The position numbers and the translations under genes are program-made. The notes under the pieces were generated by a model. The model did no database searches and was not told where the DNA came from. It was given only the letters and a program-made list of their open reading frames with translations. Below are positions 6,947-14,728 of a DNA stretch of 20,258 bases, piece by piece. Where the stretch lies: the NCBI GenBank assembly GCA_045593005.1, contig JAZNVV010000048.1, positions 1 to 20,258 of the forward strand, given 5' to 3'. Every line of letters starts with the position of its first letter. Position 1 is the first letter of the stretch. The stretch is from UBA11475 sp045593005 (GTDB taxonomy: Bacteria > Bacillota > Clostridia > Christensenellales > Borkfalkiaceae).

Positions 6947-7390
6947 ATGAAGGTAATTTTATTACAGGACGTAAAAGGTTCTGGTAAAAAAGGTGATATT
7001 ATTAATGCAGCAGACGGCTTTGCAAAAAATTTTTTAATTAAACGTGGTATGGCTAAACCTGCCGACGCGCAAGGCGTTGCTGAAATTAAAGCACAAAAAA
7101 ATGCTGCCGCTTTTCATAGACAAGAAGAACTTAAAGCAAACGCAGCATTAAAGTCCGAACTTGATGGAAAGACTGTTACGCTTACCGTTAAAACGGGTGA
7201 AAAGGGTAGGTTTTTTGGCTCTGTAACTAATAAAGAAGTTGCTGAAAGATTTACCGAAATGGGCTACTCTATCGACAAAAAGAAGATATCTATCCCTGCA
7301 ATTAAAAACGTTGGTAGTTATCCTGCTACAATAAGAATTTCTGCTGAAGAAACTGCAAAAATAACCGTCGTCATAAATGCTGAACAGTAA
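6947..7390 (+). CDS. rplI: 50S ribosomal protein L9
   Basis: It is a 23S rRNA-binding protein at the base of the L1 stalk. The 147 residues begin MKVILLQDVKGSGKKGDIIN, followed by AADGFAKNFLIKRGMAKPA, the L9 N-domain signature. A long connecting helix (about 41-75, rich in K/E/A) and the C-terminal domain (about 80-147) follow. GGAGG is four bases before the ATG. It is the only large gene on the plus strand here and stands alone; the frequent partners rpsF, ssb, rpsR and dnaB are absent. It converges on the aminotransferase gene, with a shared terminator between them. Confidence 0.97.
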   Translation: MKVILLQDVKGSGKKGDIINAADGFAKNFLIKRGMAKPADAQGVAEIKAQKNAAAFHRQEELKANAALKSELDGKTVTLTVKTGEKGRFFGSVTNKEVAERFTEMGYSIDKKKISIPAIKNVGSYPATIRISAEETAKITVVINAEQ

Positions 7391-7441
7391 AAATATACCA
7401 TTTTTATAGACAACGGTATCGTGAAATTTGACCATAAATTA

Positions 7442-7469
7442 AAAAGGACGCTAATTTTAGCGTCCTTTT
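7442..7469. terminator. Bidirectional terminator between rplI and the aminotransferase gene
   Basis: A 12-bp stem (AAAAGGACGCTA, 7442-7453, with 7458-7469) with a 4-base loop is followed by an ATTATTTTTTG tract on the plus strand. On the minus strand it is followed by TTTTT after the stem. It serves two convergent genes. Confidence 0.88.
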
Positions 7470-7470
7470 A

Positions 7471-8643
7471 TTATTTTTTGTATTTGTTTACAAATCTCGA
7501 AATTTTTTCTACTGCAGACTTTAAATTTTCCATCGAGTATGCATATGAACAGCGTATACAATATTTACCAAACTGACCAAACGCGCTACCAGGAACTACT
7601 GCCACCTTTTCTTCTTCTAAAAGTTTTTCAGCAAATTCATCACCCGTCATGCCCAAACTTTCAACACTTGGAAATATGTAAAATGCGCCTTTTGGCTCAA
7701 AACAGTTAAGCCCCATTTTGGTAAAACTATCATACATAAAACGACGGCGCTTGTCGTATTCGGAACGCATATATTCTACTGTTGAAAAATCATCCAGTTT
7801 GCCACTCTTTAACGCAAACAATGCGGCGTGTTGTGAAAATATAGGTGCGCAAATAATCGCGTATTGATGAATTTTTAGCATTGCATTAATAATCGACGTT
7901 GGCCCACAAACAAACCCTACACGCCAGCCTGTCATTGCAAAACTTTTTGAAAAGCCGTTTATTAAAACCACCCTGTCTTTCATCTCCTCAAAAGAGGCAA
8001 TGGACGTAAACTTGCCGTCATAACAAAGCTCTGCGTAAATTTCGTCAGAAATAACCAAAATATCGTTTTCCACTAAAACAGGAATGATCGCTTCTATATA
8101 TTCCCTTTCCATAATGCCACCAGTAGGGTTGTTTGGGTATGGGAAAATAATAGCCTTGGTCTTTGCTGTGATGACAGAACGTAGCATATCGGGGGTTAAT
8201 TTAAAGCCATTTTCAAGCTTGCACGGAACGGAAACCGGCACGCCTCCACAAAGTTCCACACACGGTGCGTAAGAAACGTAACTTGGGTCGGGAATTAACA
8301 CTTCATCACCAGGGTCGGTAACGGCACGTAGGCATATGTCAATAGCTTCAGATGCGCCTACGGTAATTATAGTATTGTCAGCAGAAAAATCGACGTTAAA
8401 GCGTGATTTAAGATAGGAAGAGATTTCTTCCCGAAGTTCAGGCATGCCTTTATTAGACGTATACTGCGTATATCCCTTTTTTATTGTTGAAATGCCTGCA
8501 TTTCTAACTTCCCACGGGGTAATAAAGTCAGGTTCGCCCACTCCCAAAGACAAAATATCCTTTTGTCCTGCAACAAGGTCGAAAAACTTTCTTATCCCAC
8601 TCGGTTTAATGCTTTCGGCTCTTTTACTTACGAAATTTTTCAT
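7471..8643 (-). CDS. PLP-dependent aminotransferase, class I/II (aspartate/aromatic type)
   Basis: It transfers amino groups between amino acids and 2-oxo acids. The 390-residue protein has SLGVGEPDF near the N-terminus, YPNNPTGG (about 169-176), SDEIYAEL (D200, Y203, PLP ring contacts) and GFSKSFAMTGWRVGF, in which K233 should form the Schiff base. It ends with the RCSYAYS region carrying the carboxylate-binding Arg. This is the fold-type I, subgroup I-gamma pattern (PatA/AspC-like). An upstream GTG at 8655 is in frame, but the ATG at 8643 overlaps the regulator's stop as TAATG and gives the family's usual start, so it is preferred. Being co-transcribed with an Lrp/AsnC regulator and close to the aro operon, it may complete Phe and Tyr synthesis; sequence alone does not fix the substrate. 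Confidence 0.9.
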   Translation of the reverse strand: MKNFVSKRAESIKPSGIRKFFDLVAGQKDILSLGVGEPDFITPWEVRNAGISTIKKGYTQYTSNKGMPELREEISSYLKSRFNVDFSADNTIITVGASEAIDICLRAVTDPGDEVLIPDPSYVSYAPCVELCGGVPVSVPCKLENGFKLTPDMLRSVITAKTKAIIFPYPNNPTGGIMEREYIEAIIPVLVENDILVISDEIYAELCYDGKFTSIASFEEMKDRVVLINGFSKSFAMTGWRVGFVCGPTSIINAMLKIHQYAIICAPIFSQHAALFALKSGKLDDFSTVEYMRSEYDKRRRFMYDSFTKMGLNCFEPKGAFYIFPSVESLGMTGDEFAEKLLEEEKVAVVPGSAFGQFGKYCIRCSYAYSMENLKSAVEKISRFVNKYKK

Positions 8644-9128
8644 TAAACGATACACTGCCTTTCAATCATTTGTTTTTTACATACTTGCCCCTCAATCTTA
8701 TACTTCTTTAAGATGAAGTGCGTAGCCACGCTTACAATACCGTCAATAACCCCTAATTTTTCCGAAACAAACTTTGCAACGTCCGTGATATTTTTGCCCG
8801 TAACCATTATGGCAAGATCAAAACTACCACTCATTAAATATAAACTTTTAACTTCATTAAAATGGTAAAGTTCTTCAGCAAACGCGTCAAAGCCCATAAG
8901 TTTTTGTGGAACAACTTTTACTTCGATTAAAGCCTCAACTTGACCTTCTTCTAAAAGCTCTGTATTTAATATAGCAGAATATTTTACAATGATACCACTA
9001 TCTTCAAGTTCCGTTATGGCCTTTTGAACGTCAGCCTCGCTTGCACCTGTCATAACGGCAATCTCTGGCACGGTGTATCTGGCGTTTTCCTGTAAAAGAA
9101 CTATAATTTTTTGCTTAAAGCTATCCAT
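8643..9128 (-). CDS. Lrp/AsnC family transcriptional regulator
   Basis: The 161-residue protein has an N-terminal winged helix-turn-helix (about 1-50, including TVPEIAVMTGASEADVQKAI). A RAM ligand-binding domain (about 66-145) contains GSFDLAIMVTG. Members bind amino acids as octamers and often control adjacent amino acid genes. The ATG at 9126-9128 is preceded by AAGGAG and chosen over an in-frame codon at 9170 that has no ribosome binding site. Its stop overlaps the ATG of the aminotransferase gene, so the two form an operon. A 21-bp inverted repeat over its -10 box suggests autoregulation. The effector is unknown; an aromatic amino acid is an inference from context. Confidence 0.9.
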   Translation of the reverse strand: MDSFKQKIIVLLQENARYTVPEIAVMTGASEADVQKAITELEDSGIIVKYSAILNTELLEEGQVEALIEVKVVPQKLMGFDAFAEELYHFNEVKSLYLMSGSFDLAIMVTGKNITDVAKFVSEKLGVIDGIVSVATHFILKKYKIEGQVCKKQMIERQCIV

Positions 9129-9179
9129 AACGTAACTCCTTTTTATGAACTTTATTAATTTTAAATTCATACAACTATA

Positions 9180-9216
9180 TTAAAGTTATTTTAACTTTAA
9201 CGCACGGTTTTGTCAA
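9180..9216 (-). promoter_or_regulatory. Promoter of the Lrp-aminotransferase operon with overlapping inverted repeat
   Basis: On the minus strand TTGACA (9211-9216) and TAAAAT (9188-9193) are 17 bases apart. A perfect inverted repeat, TTAAAGTTA-N3-TAACTTTAA (9180-9200), covers the -10 box and the probable start of transcription, where a bound repressor would block polymerase. Confidence 0.75.
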
Positions 9217-9224
9217 GACAATTC

Positions 9225-9253
9225 TTGATTTTATTTTATATATGTGCTACAAT
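9225..9253 (+). promoter_or_regulatory. Divergent promoter for the 87-aa protein gene
   Basis: TTGATT (9225-9230) and TACAAT (9248-9253) are spaced by 17 bases, with an extended -10 TG immediately before. It is back to back with the Lrp promoter; the two -35 boxes are 8 bases apart, so the two units may influence each other. Confidence 0.65.
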
Positions 9254-9273
9254 TTATCCGTAAAGAGGTCAAT

Positions 9274-9537
9274 ATGGTTAAAATTTGGGCAAAAATAATA
9301 AAAAAAGACAAAATTATAAAGCAATACGTTTTTACTAAAGAGGGCGCTATAGATTACGCTGATTTTTTTGATTACGTCACCGAAATTTGTTACCAGTTAG
9401 ACGTTCCTACCCCAGTAGTTATTAAAACGCATATTTTTAATTATGCCAAGTATAATTACGTTCGCTTTTTACCAACCGATTTTGTTGAAAGCGTTTCCTT
9501 TGACAAATTAGTGCTTGAAAATATTGAAGGCAAGTAA
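9274..9537 (+). CDS. Small protein of unknown function, 87 aa
   Basis: The sequence begins MVKIWAKIIKKDKIIKQYVF and contains DYVTEICYQLDVPTPVVIKT, then RFLPTDFVESVSFDKLVLE. It resembles short conserved proteins of Clostridia that have no assigned function; I recognise no enzyme or DNA-binding motif. It is soluble, with no signal or membrane segment. The ATG is preceded by AAAGAGG. An in-frame GTG at 9244 is rejected because it lies upstream of the -10 box of the likely promoter. It is divergent from the Lrp regulator and ends at a terminator shared with aroQ, so it stands alone. Confidence 0.8.
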   Translation: MVKIWAKIIKKDKIIKQYVFTKEGAIDYADFFDYVTEICYQLDVPTPVVIKTHIFNYAKYNYVRFLPTDFVESVSFDKLVLENIEGK

Positions 9538-9585
9538 AATGGTCGCGTTTCACGCCACCGTTACTATGCAAAATGCAACCAAAAT

Positions 9586-9612
9586 AAAAGTCTACGCATT
9601 GCGTAGACTTTT
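9586..9612. terminator. Bidirectional terminator between the 87-aa gene and the aro operon
   Basis: A perfect 12-bp stem (AAAAGTCTACGC, 9586-9597, with 9601-9612) has a 3-base loop and a T8 run ending the plus-strand side. On the minus strand the stem ends in TTTTATTTTGG. It closes the aro operon right after the aroQ stop. Confidence 0.9.
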
Positions 9613-9614
9613 TT

Positions 9615-10040
9615 TTATTTGCTTATAAGAGCGTCTATTGCTTCAATATATCCGTCAAACCCCTTGCCGGTTATAGTTAAAAACGCGTACTTTTTAACAA
9701 AAGAAATTTGCCTAAAATCTTCTCTACTATCAACGTCGGTTATATGCACTTCAACAGTAGGGATATCGACTGATTTTAAGGCGTCTAAAATTGCAACGCT
9801 AGTATGTGTATATGCGCCTGGGTTGATAACTATACCGTCAAATTTTTGATAGGCTTTTTGAATTTTAGTAACGATTTCCCCTTCATAATTAGATTGAAAG
9901 CATTTCACACTAATATTTCTCTCTTTTGCGCTATCTTTAATAAGTTTTACAAGCGCTTTATAAGTTTTATCACCGTAAAGATGTTTTTCCCTAATACCTA
10001 ACATATTAAGATTTGGTCCGTTTATAACAAGTATTCGCAT
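9615..10040 (-). CDS. aroQ: 3-dehydroquinate dehydratase, type II
   Basis: It dehydrates 3-dehydroquinate to 3-dehydroshikimate, the third shikimate-pathway step. The 141 residues show MRILVINGPNLNMLG, then REKHLYG (catalytic Tyr and the Arg of the flexible lid), NPGAYTHTS (catalytic His) and EVHITDVDSREDFR. The usual SNHEG motif reads SNYEGE, a His-to-Tyr change outside the catalytic pair. The length is normal for the dodecameric type II enzyme. Its ATG lies 19 bases inside aroE-aroK and has AAAGGAG upstream. It is the last gene of the operon. Confidence 0.95.
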   Translation of the reverse strand: MRILVINGPNLNMLGIREKHLYGDKTYKALVKLIKDSAKERNISVKCFQSNYEGEIVTKIQKAYQKFDGIVINPGAYTHTSVAILDALKSVDIPTVEVHITDVDSREDFRQISFVKKYAFLTITGKGFDGYIEAIDALISK

Positions 10041-11269
10041 CTGTTTGCTATCTCCTTTGCAATTTCATTTACACTTTTGTCGTTGACAATCGTAATATCG
10101 GCGCATTGACGATATAAATCTTTGCGCTCTAAATAAATTTTTTCTAATTCTTTTACTGATTTTGATAACGGTCTGTCTTTTGTGGAAAGTGAAAACAAAT
10201 CTCTTTGTAGCCAAACGACTTTTCCGTTGCTAGAAAGCAAGTAATGATTTTTTTCTCTTTTTATTATACCACCACCCGTAGCAATAATTGCGCTACGCTC
10301 GTTAACAGCTGTTTTTAATGCTTGCTCCTCTAAATCACGAAAGACTTCTTCTCCACAAGCAGAAAAAATTTCCGGTATAGATTTATTAGTCGTTTTAACA
10401 ATAAGCTCGTCTGTATCTATAAACTTTTTGCCTGTTAAGTCGGCAAGTTTTTTACCTACGGTAGATTTACCCGAACCAGGCATACCTATTAAAATAATAT
10501 TGTTCGTTTCCCTTAAAATATCGTCAACAACAGGCGAAATAATTTTATTATCATCAGAAAAACCTTTATTAGAAAAGCCCAAAAAAAGATCTCTAGCGTA
10601 TTTTGCTTGCGCAACAAGCATAGACAGCCCGTTTGCCGTTGCTATTCCTTTTTGCTTTGCCATATAAGCAAGTTTTGTCAACGAAGGGTTGTATATAACG
10701 TCGGCAACTCCGGTTAAATTCTTAAATTTTTCAACGTCAATCGGGGCGTTAAAACTATCAGGATACATACCCACGGGGGTAGTATTTATTATAACTTCAG
10801 TATCAGTTAAGTCGTAGCAATTTTGGTAATTTACGTCGCCCGTTCTTGAAACGATAACAACCTCTTTTGCACCACATTCACTAGCGACAACCCTTGCCGT
10901 GTTTGAAGTTCCACCACTACCTAAAATCATAACTTTTTTGCCGTCTAAATTTATGCCTGCAGAAGAAAGCATAAACTTCATACCCCAAAAATCGGTGTTG
11001 TATCCGTAAAGTTTTCCGTCTTTTTTTACGACGGTATTTACAGCGCCTATTTTTATTGCTAACGGTGAAACAACGTCTAAAAACTTTATAACGGCTTTTT
11101 TATATGGAATTGTAACGTTATATGCGTCGTAATCGCCGTTTTTGACAAAATTTTCAAGTTCGACTTCGTCTTTTAATTCTATCAAATCGTACGTGTAACC
11201 ACCTAGCATAGAGTGTATTTGTGGTGAATAACTATGCTTTAACGTTTTACCTATAAGACCGCATTTCAT
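10022..11269 (-). CDS. aroEK: Fused shikimate 5-dehydrogenase / shikimate kinase
   Basis: One 415-residue chain carries two sequential pathway enzymes. Residues 1 to about 235 are AroE: SYSPQIH near the start, NVTIPYKK with catalytic K57, NTDFWG with D93, and the NADP-binding GSGGTSNTA (about 117-125). Residues about 255-415 are AroK: P-loop GMPGSGKST (262-270), DTDELI (about 286), FRDLEE, ATGGG (330-334) and the lid Arg in KDRPL. The joining segment of about 20 residues is polar. 3-dehydroshikimate would be reduced to shikimate and then phosphorylated by the same protein. The ATG at 11269 is used; GGGGGG lies nine bases upstream. An in-frame TTG directly before it is less likely. Both active sites look intact, so this is a real fusion rather than two frameshifted genes. 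Confidence 0.95.
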   Translation of the reverse strand: MKCGLIGKTLKHSYSPQIHSMLGGYTYDLIELKDEVELENFVKNGDYDAYNVTIPYKKAVIKFLDVVSPLAIKIGAVNTVVKKDGKLYGYNTDFWGMKFMLSSAGINLDGKKVMILGSGGTSNTARVVASECGAKEVVIVSRTGDVNYQNCYDLTDTEVIINTTPVGMYPDSFNAPIDVEKFKNLTGVADVIYNPSLTKLAYMAKQKGIATANGLSMLVAQAKYARDLFLGFSNKGFSDDNKIISPVVDDILRETNNIILIGMPGSGKSTVGKKLADLTGKKFIDTDELIVKTTNKSIPEIFSACGEEVFRDLEEQALKTAVNERSAIIATGGGIIKREKNHYLLSSNGKVVWLQRDLFSLSTKDRPLSKSVKELEKIYLERKDLYRQCADITIVNDKSVNEIAKEIANRCEYLL

Positions 11270-11303
11270 CAATACGTTCCCCCCTAAATCACTACCATTA
11301 ATA

Positions 11304-12449
11304 CTAAATTACTTCGTTATATGCGCCAAGGAAAGCAAACTGCTCGGTTGAACAATCAAGTTCAGCGATAAGATTTTGTACGTCCTGACGCGTAATGTCG
11401 CATTCAAAATCAAAATAGAACATAAACTCAAATTCAAGACCTATCATAGGACGACTTTCAAGTTTGGTTAAATTTATGCCAAGGTTTGAAAACTTGCCAA
11501 GTAGTTTGTATAAACTGCCCGGCGTATGCGACAACGTGGTCATAATGCTAATACGCTGTGAGCCTTTGTAAATTTCAAAGTCTTTAGCGATAAGAATAAA
11601 TCTCGTATAATTTCCACTTACGTCCTGAATTCCACCTTTAATTACCTTTAAGTTGTAAAGTTCAGCACATTCTTTTGAAGAAATAGCAGCAACGTCAGTC
11701 CTGCCACTTTCGCTAACCATTTTTGCAGCAAGGGCAGTATTTGCGCAAGCCGTTACAGTAGCGTTAGGGAAGTTTTTTTCAATAAAACGTCGGCATTGAT
11801 TAATAGCCTGCTCGTGCGAAAAAATTTCCTTTATGCCCTCTGCCTTTGCCCCACTATTCGCCACTAAATTGTGCGAAATAGGTAGTCTGATCGATTTTAC
11901 TATATGGAATTTATGCTCCTTCATAAGATCGTATACTTGATAAACAGAGCCTGCATAACTGTTTTCGATAGGAAGAAGTCCAAACTTGCAAAAGCCCTTT
12001 TCAACTGCCTGAAAAACCCCTTCAAAACTTTTAAAAAAGGTTATGTCGGCAAGTTCAAAAAGTCTATCGGCGGCAATGCCAGAATATGCCCCCGGCACGC
12101 CTTGACACGCTACTTTTGCACCGATAGGAAAATCCTTTTCGCCACTTTCAACTGCTTTTTTAAGAAATTCGGCAACTTCAGATTTGCATTCAATGTTGCT
12201 TGCCTGATAGGACTTGCTTGTTTCAAAAAGCGTTTCATACACCCTTTTTAGATATATTTGCATTTCTGCAGGTTGACCTTCGGTTATTCTTAAAAGAATT
12301 TTCTTCTCTCTTTCAGGATCGTTAGTGGCTTTGCCAGTCTGTTTTTTTGCCTCGGTTACTGCCTTAACAAGTTCCATTCTTTGAAGATATAATTCTTTTA
12401 TTTTATCGTCTGTAACGTCTATTTGTTCTCTAATTTTACTTAAATCCAT
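11304..12449 (-). CDS. pheA: Bifunctional chorismate mutase / prephenate dehydratase
   Basis: It converts chorismate to prephenate and then to phenylpyruvate, the committed route to Phe. The 381-residue protein has an AroQ-type chorismate mutase domain (about 1-85: MDLSKIREQIDVTDDKIKEL, with R7, R24 and the DPEREKKIL region). The prephenate dehydratase domain (about 110-290) contains GVPGAYS and the TRF motif (282-284). The C-terminal ACT domain (about 300-375) contains SHTPGSL and ESRP (331-334), the Phe-binding signature. Feedback inhibition by Phe is therefore expected. The ATG follows the aroC stop by three bases, with AGGA upstream. It would also supply prephenate to TyrA, which lacks a mutase domain. 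Confidence 0.96.
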   Translation of the reverse strand: MDLSKIREQIDVTDDKIKELYLQRMELVKAVTEAKKQTGKATNDPEREKKILLRITEGQPAEMQIYLKRVYETLFETSKSYQASNIECKSEVAEFLKKAVESGEKDFPIGAKVACQGVPGAYSGIAADRLFELADITFFKSFEGVFQAVEKGFCKFGLLPIENSYAGSVYQVYDLMKEHKFHIVKSIRLPISHNLVANSGAKAEGIKEIFSHEQAINQCRRFIEKNFPNATVTACANTALAAKMVSESGRTDVAAISSKECAELYNLKVIKGGIQDVSGNYTRFILIAKDFEIYKGSQRISIMTTLSHTPGSLYKLLGKFSNLGINLTKLESRPMIGLEFEFMFYFDFECDITRQDVQNLIAELDCSTEQFAFLGAYNEVI

Positions 12450-12452
12450 AAT

Positions 12453-13535
12453 TTATCCTATTAAATCGTATATTGCTAAAGAAGCGACTGCCTCTATTAC
12501 CGGAACTGCTCTTACAACGATACAAGCGTCGTGCCTACCCTTAATTTCAAGCTCGCACTCGGTCATATCGTCAAGATTTACACTACGCTGTTTTCTTAAA
12601 ATGGACGGCGTAGGCTTGACTGCAACTCCAAAAGTTATAGGCATACCGTTTGAAATTCCACCGTTTATGCCACCGTTGCGATTAGTTTTTGTCTTTACCA
12701 CGCCGTTATCAATAAAGAACTGGTCGTTCGCTATAGAGCCGTTCATATTGCAAAAATCAAAGCCCGAACCAAATTCAATGCCCTTAATAGCAGGAACGGC
12801 AAAAACAAGGTGTGATATAACGCTTTCAATGCTGTCAAACATAAATTCACCAACACCTACGGGAACGCCTTCAATCACGCATTCAATCTTGCCACCAACC
12901 GAATCAAGATTAGCGTGGGCTTTTTCAATTTCTTCAAGCATATCTTCTTTAAGACTTTCGTCTAATAATGGGAAGGCTTGGCCTTTTACGTTTATTTTTT
13001 CGACGTTTTTATAAGACGCACCAACGACGTTACCTATTTGTGAAATATACGCCGTAACGGTAATACCCATCTTTTTAAGCAGTTGCTTGCAAATTCCACC
13101 AGCTATACACATAGCGACGGTCATCCTGCCCGAAAATTTACCCCCACCCCTATAGTCAAAGCCATTTCCGTACTTTGTAAAACCAACAAAATCAGCGTGC
13201 GACGGACGTGGTATTTTTTTAAGATTGTCATAGTCAGCACTTTTTTGCGAAGTGTTTTTTACTATTGCATAAAAAGTGTTTCCGTCTAAAACCCCACCGT
13301 TTGCGCCGGAAATTATCTCTGGCAGGTCAGGCTCAAAACGCTTTGTTGAATATGATGTATTTACAGCCTTTCTTCTATTTAAAAATTGTTGTAACGTTTC
13401 TTCGTCGTAAAAATCACCCTTGCTAAAACCATCTACTTTTACGCCTATTTCAGGAGCGTGTGAAGCGCCGTAAATTTCAACGGTCAACTTATTGCCCTTA
13501 TATATTGAATGGCGGCTGTCGTTAAATTCAGTCAC
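12453..13535 (-). CDS. aroC: Chorismate synthase
   Basis: It eliminates phosphate from EPSP to make chorismate, using reduced FMN. The 360 residues include RPSHADFVGFTKYG, DYRGGGKFSGR, the FMN-site block NGGINGGISNGMPI and the C-terminal RHDACIVVRAVPVIEA, all family signatures. The N-terminal GESHG motif reads GASHAPEIG, keeping the active-site His but changing its neighbours. The start is a GTG at 13533-13535, eight bases after a strong AGGAGG embedded in the last aroA codons. No ATG is available nearby, so this start is well supported. It overlaps aroA by 8 bases and is followed closely by pheA. Confidence 0.95.
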   Translation of the reverse strand: MTEFNDSRHSIYKGNKLTVEIYGASHAPEIGVKVDGFSKGDFYDEETLQQFLNRRKAVNTSYSTKRFEPDLPEIISGANGGVLDGNTFYAIVKNTSQKSADYDNLKKIPRPSHADFVGFTKYGNGFDYRGGGKFSGRMTVAMCIAGGICKQLLKKMGITVTAYISQIGNVVGASYKNVEKINVKGQAFPLLDESLKEDMLEEIEKAHANLDSVGGKIECVIEGVPVGVGEFMFDSIESVISHLVFAVPAIKGIEFGSGFDFCNMNGSIANDQFFIDNGVVKTKTNRNGGINGGISNGMPITFGVAVKPTPSILRKQRSVNLDDMTECELEIKGRHDACIVVRAVPVIEAVASLAIYDLIG

Positions 13536-14724
13536 TAACCTTTCCTCCTAACAACGAATAATCTTTATAAAAATCAGGGTACGACTTATTAACGGCATCT
13601 GCGCCCTCTATAATCACCGTGTTTTTTGCAATTAGTGCGCCTATTGCCGTAGACATTGCTATACGGTGGTCATTAAATGACGATACCGTTCCCCCCGAAA
13701 ACTGACCATTTGCCCCGTTTATGAACAAATTATTATCTTTTTCATACGCCGTAACACCAAACGCTGATAGCATATTAATAGTACTTTCTACCCTATTGCT
13801 TTCTTTAATTTTTAGGCGCTGAACGTTTGTTATAACAGACTGACCTTTTGACGCGCCTGCCAAAATGGATGCTATCGGAACAAGGTCTGGACAATCGTTT
13901 GCATTAAAAGTAAACGCTTTTAATTCGCTCTTTTTTGCAGTTACTTTATCATTGTCAATTTTAAGATGAGCGCCTGCCGATTTAAGTATATCGACAATTA
14001 CTTTATCACCTTGTAAACTTGATAGGTTAAGCCCACTAACGGTAACCTCTCCACTAATTGCGCCACCCACCAAAAAGAACGCCGAATTTGACCAGTCCCC
14101 CTCAACGTCAGTCATTGCTGGCTTAAATTTTTGATTTCCTTTAATTATAAACTTATTTTCATTTTCAATAATTTCAATGCCATATTTTTTAAGAACTTCA
14201 AGCGTAATATCAACGTAAGGTCTTGACGCTATGTTTGTAGTCAAATTTATCACGCTATCCCCGTCTAATAAAGGTAGCGCAAACATAAGTCCGGTTATAT
14301 ATTGTGAACTAACGTCGCCACGGATAGAAAATTCCCCTGCCGTCAATTTGCCAGTTACGATTAACGTATTTTCTTTTTTTACAAAAGAAACACCGTGATT
14401 TGACAACGCTAAAAACAATTCGTCGTTAGGTCTTTGCATAAGTTTGCCGTGACCGACAAAAGTAAATTTGCCCCCTATTGCCAAAACAAGTGGAATAAAA
14501 AATCTTAAAGTCGAGCCCGATTCCCCAGCGTCGAGTAATTCACCGTTTTTTAAAGCAGAAAGACACCTTTTAGTAGCAAGCACGTCACCAGACTCTGTTG
14601 CTTTAAGCGTATCGACTTGCCCTGTCGCTAAATAATGGCATATCATTGCTCTATGTGCGAAAGATTTTGATGTTATTGCTGAAATTTCGCCATTTAATGT
14701 TGATGAAAATATCTTTTTTATCAT
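13528..14724 (-). CDS. aroA: 3-phosphoshikimate 1-carboxyvinyltransferase (EPSP synthase)
   Basis: It joins shikimate-3-phosphate and PEP to form EPSP. The 398-residue protein has SKSFAHRAM (PEP-binding Lys and Arg), GESGSTLRF in place of the GNAGTAMRP of E. coli, and SSQYITGLMFALPLL. It also has DCPDLVPI with the catalytic Asp, IKESNR, and NDHRIAMS. The GESGST form keeps the Gly equivalent to E. coli G96 and is seen in other Clostridia. The ATG at 14724 lies four bases after the aroB stop. An in-frame TTG at 14751 inside aroB is less likely because family members start with MIKKI-like sequence. No clear ribosome binding site is seen, so translation is probably coupled to aroB. Confidence 0.95.
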   Translation of the reverse strand: MIKKIFSSTLNGEISAITSKSFAHRAMICHYLATGQVDTLKATESGDVLATKRCLSALKNGELLDAGESGSTLRFFIPLVLAIGGKFTFVGHGKLMQRPNDELFLALSNHGVSFVKKENTLIVTGKLTAGEFSIRGDVSSQYITGLMFALPLLDGDSVINLTTNIASRPYVDITLEVLKKYGIEIIENENKFIIKGNQKFKPAMTDVEGDWSNSAFFLVGGAISGEVTVSGLNLSSLQGDKVIVDILKSAGAHLKIDNDKVTAKKSELKAFTFNANDCPDLVPIASILAGASKGQSVITNVQRLKIKESNRVESTINMLSAFGVTAYEKDNNLFINGANGQFSGGTVSSFNDHRIAMSTAIGALIAKNTVIIEGADAVNKSYPDFYKDYSLLGGKVSD

Positions 14725-14728
14725 TGTA

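Noticed and set aside
11904..12251. 115-codon ORF antisense to pheA
   Set aside because: A shadow of the pheA frame: no ribosome binding site, no recognisable motif, and it lies entirely within a well-supported gene.
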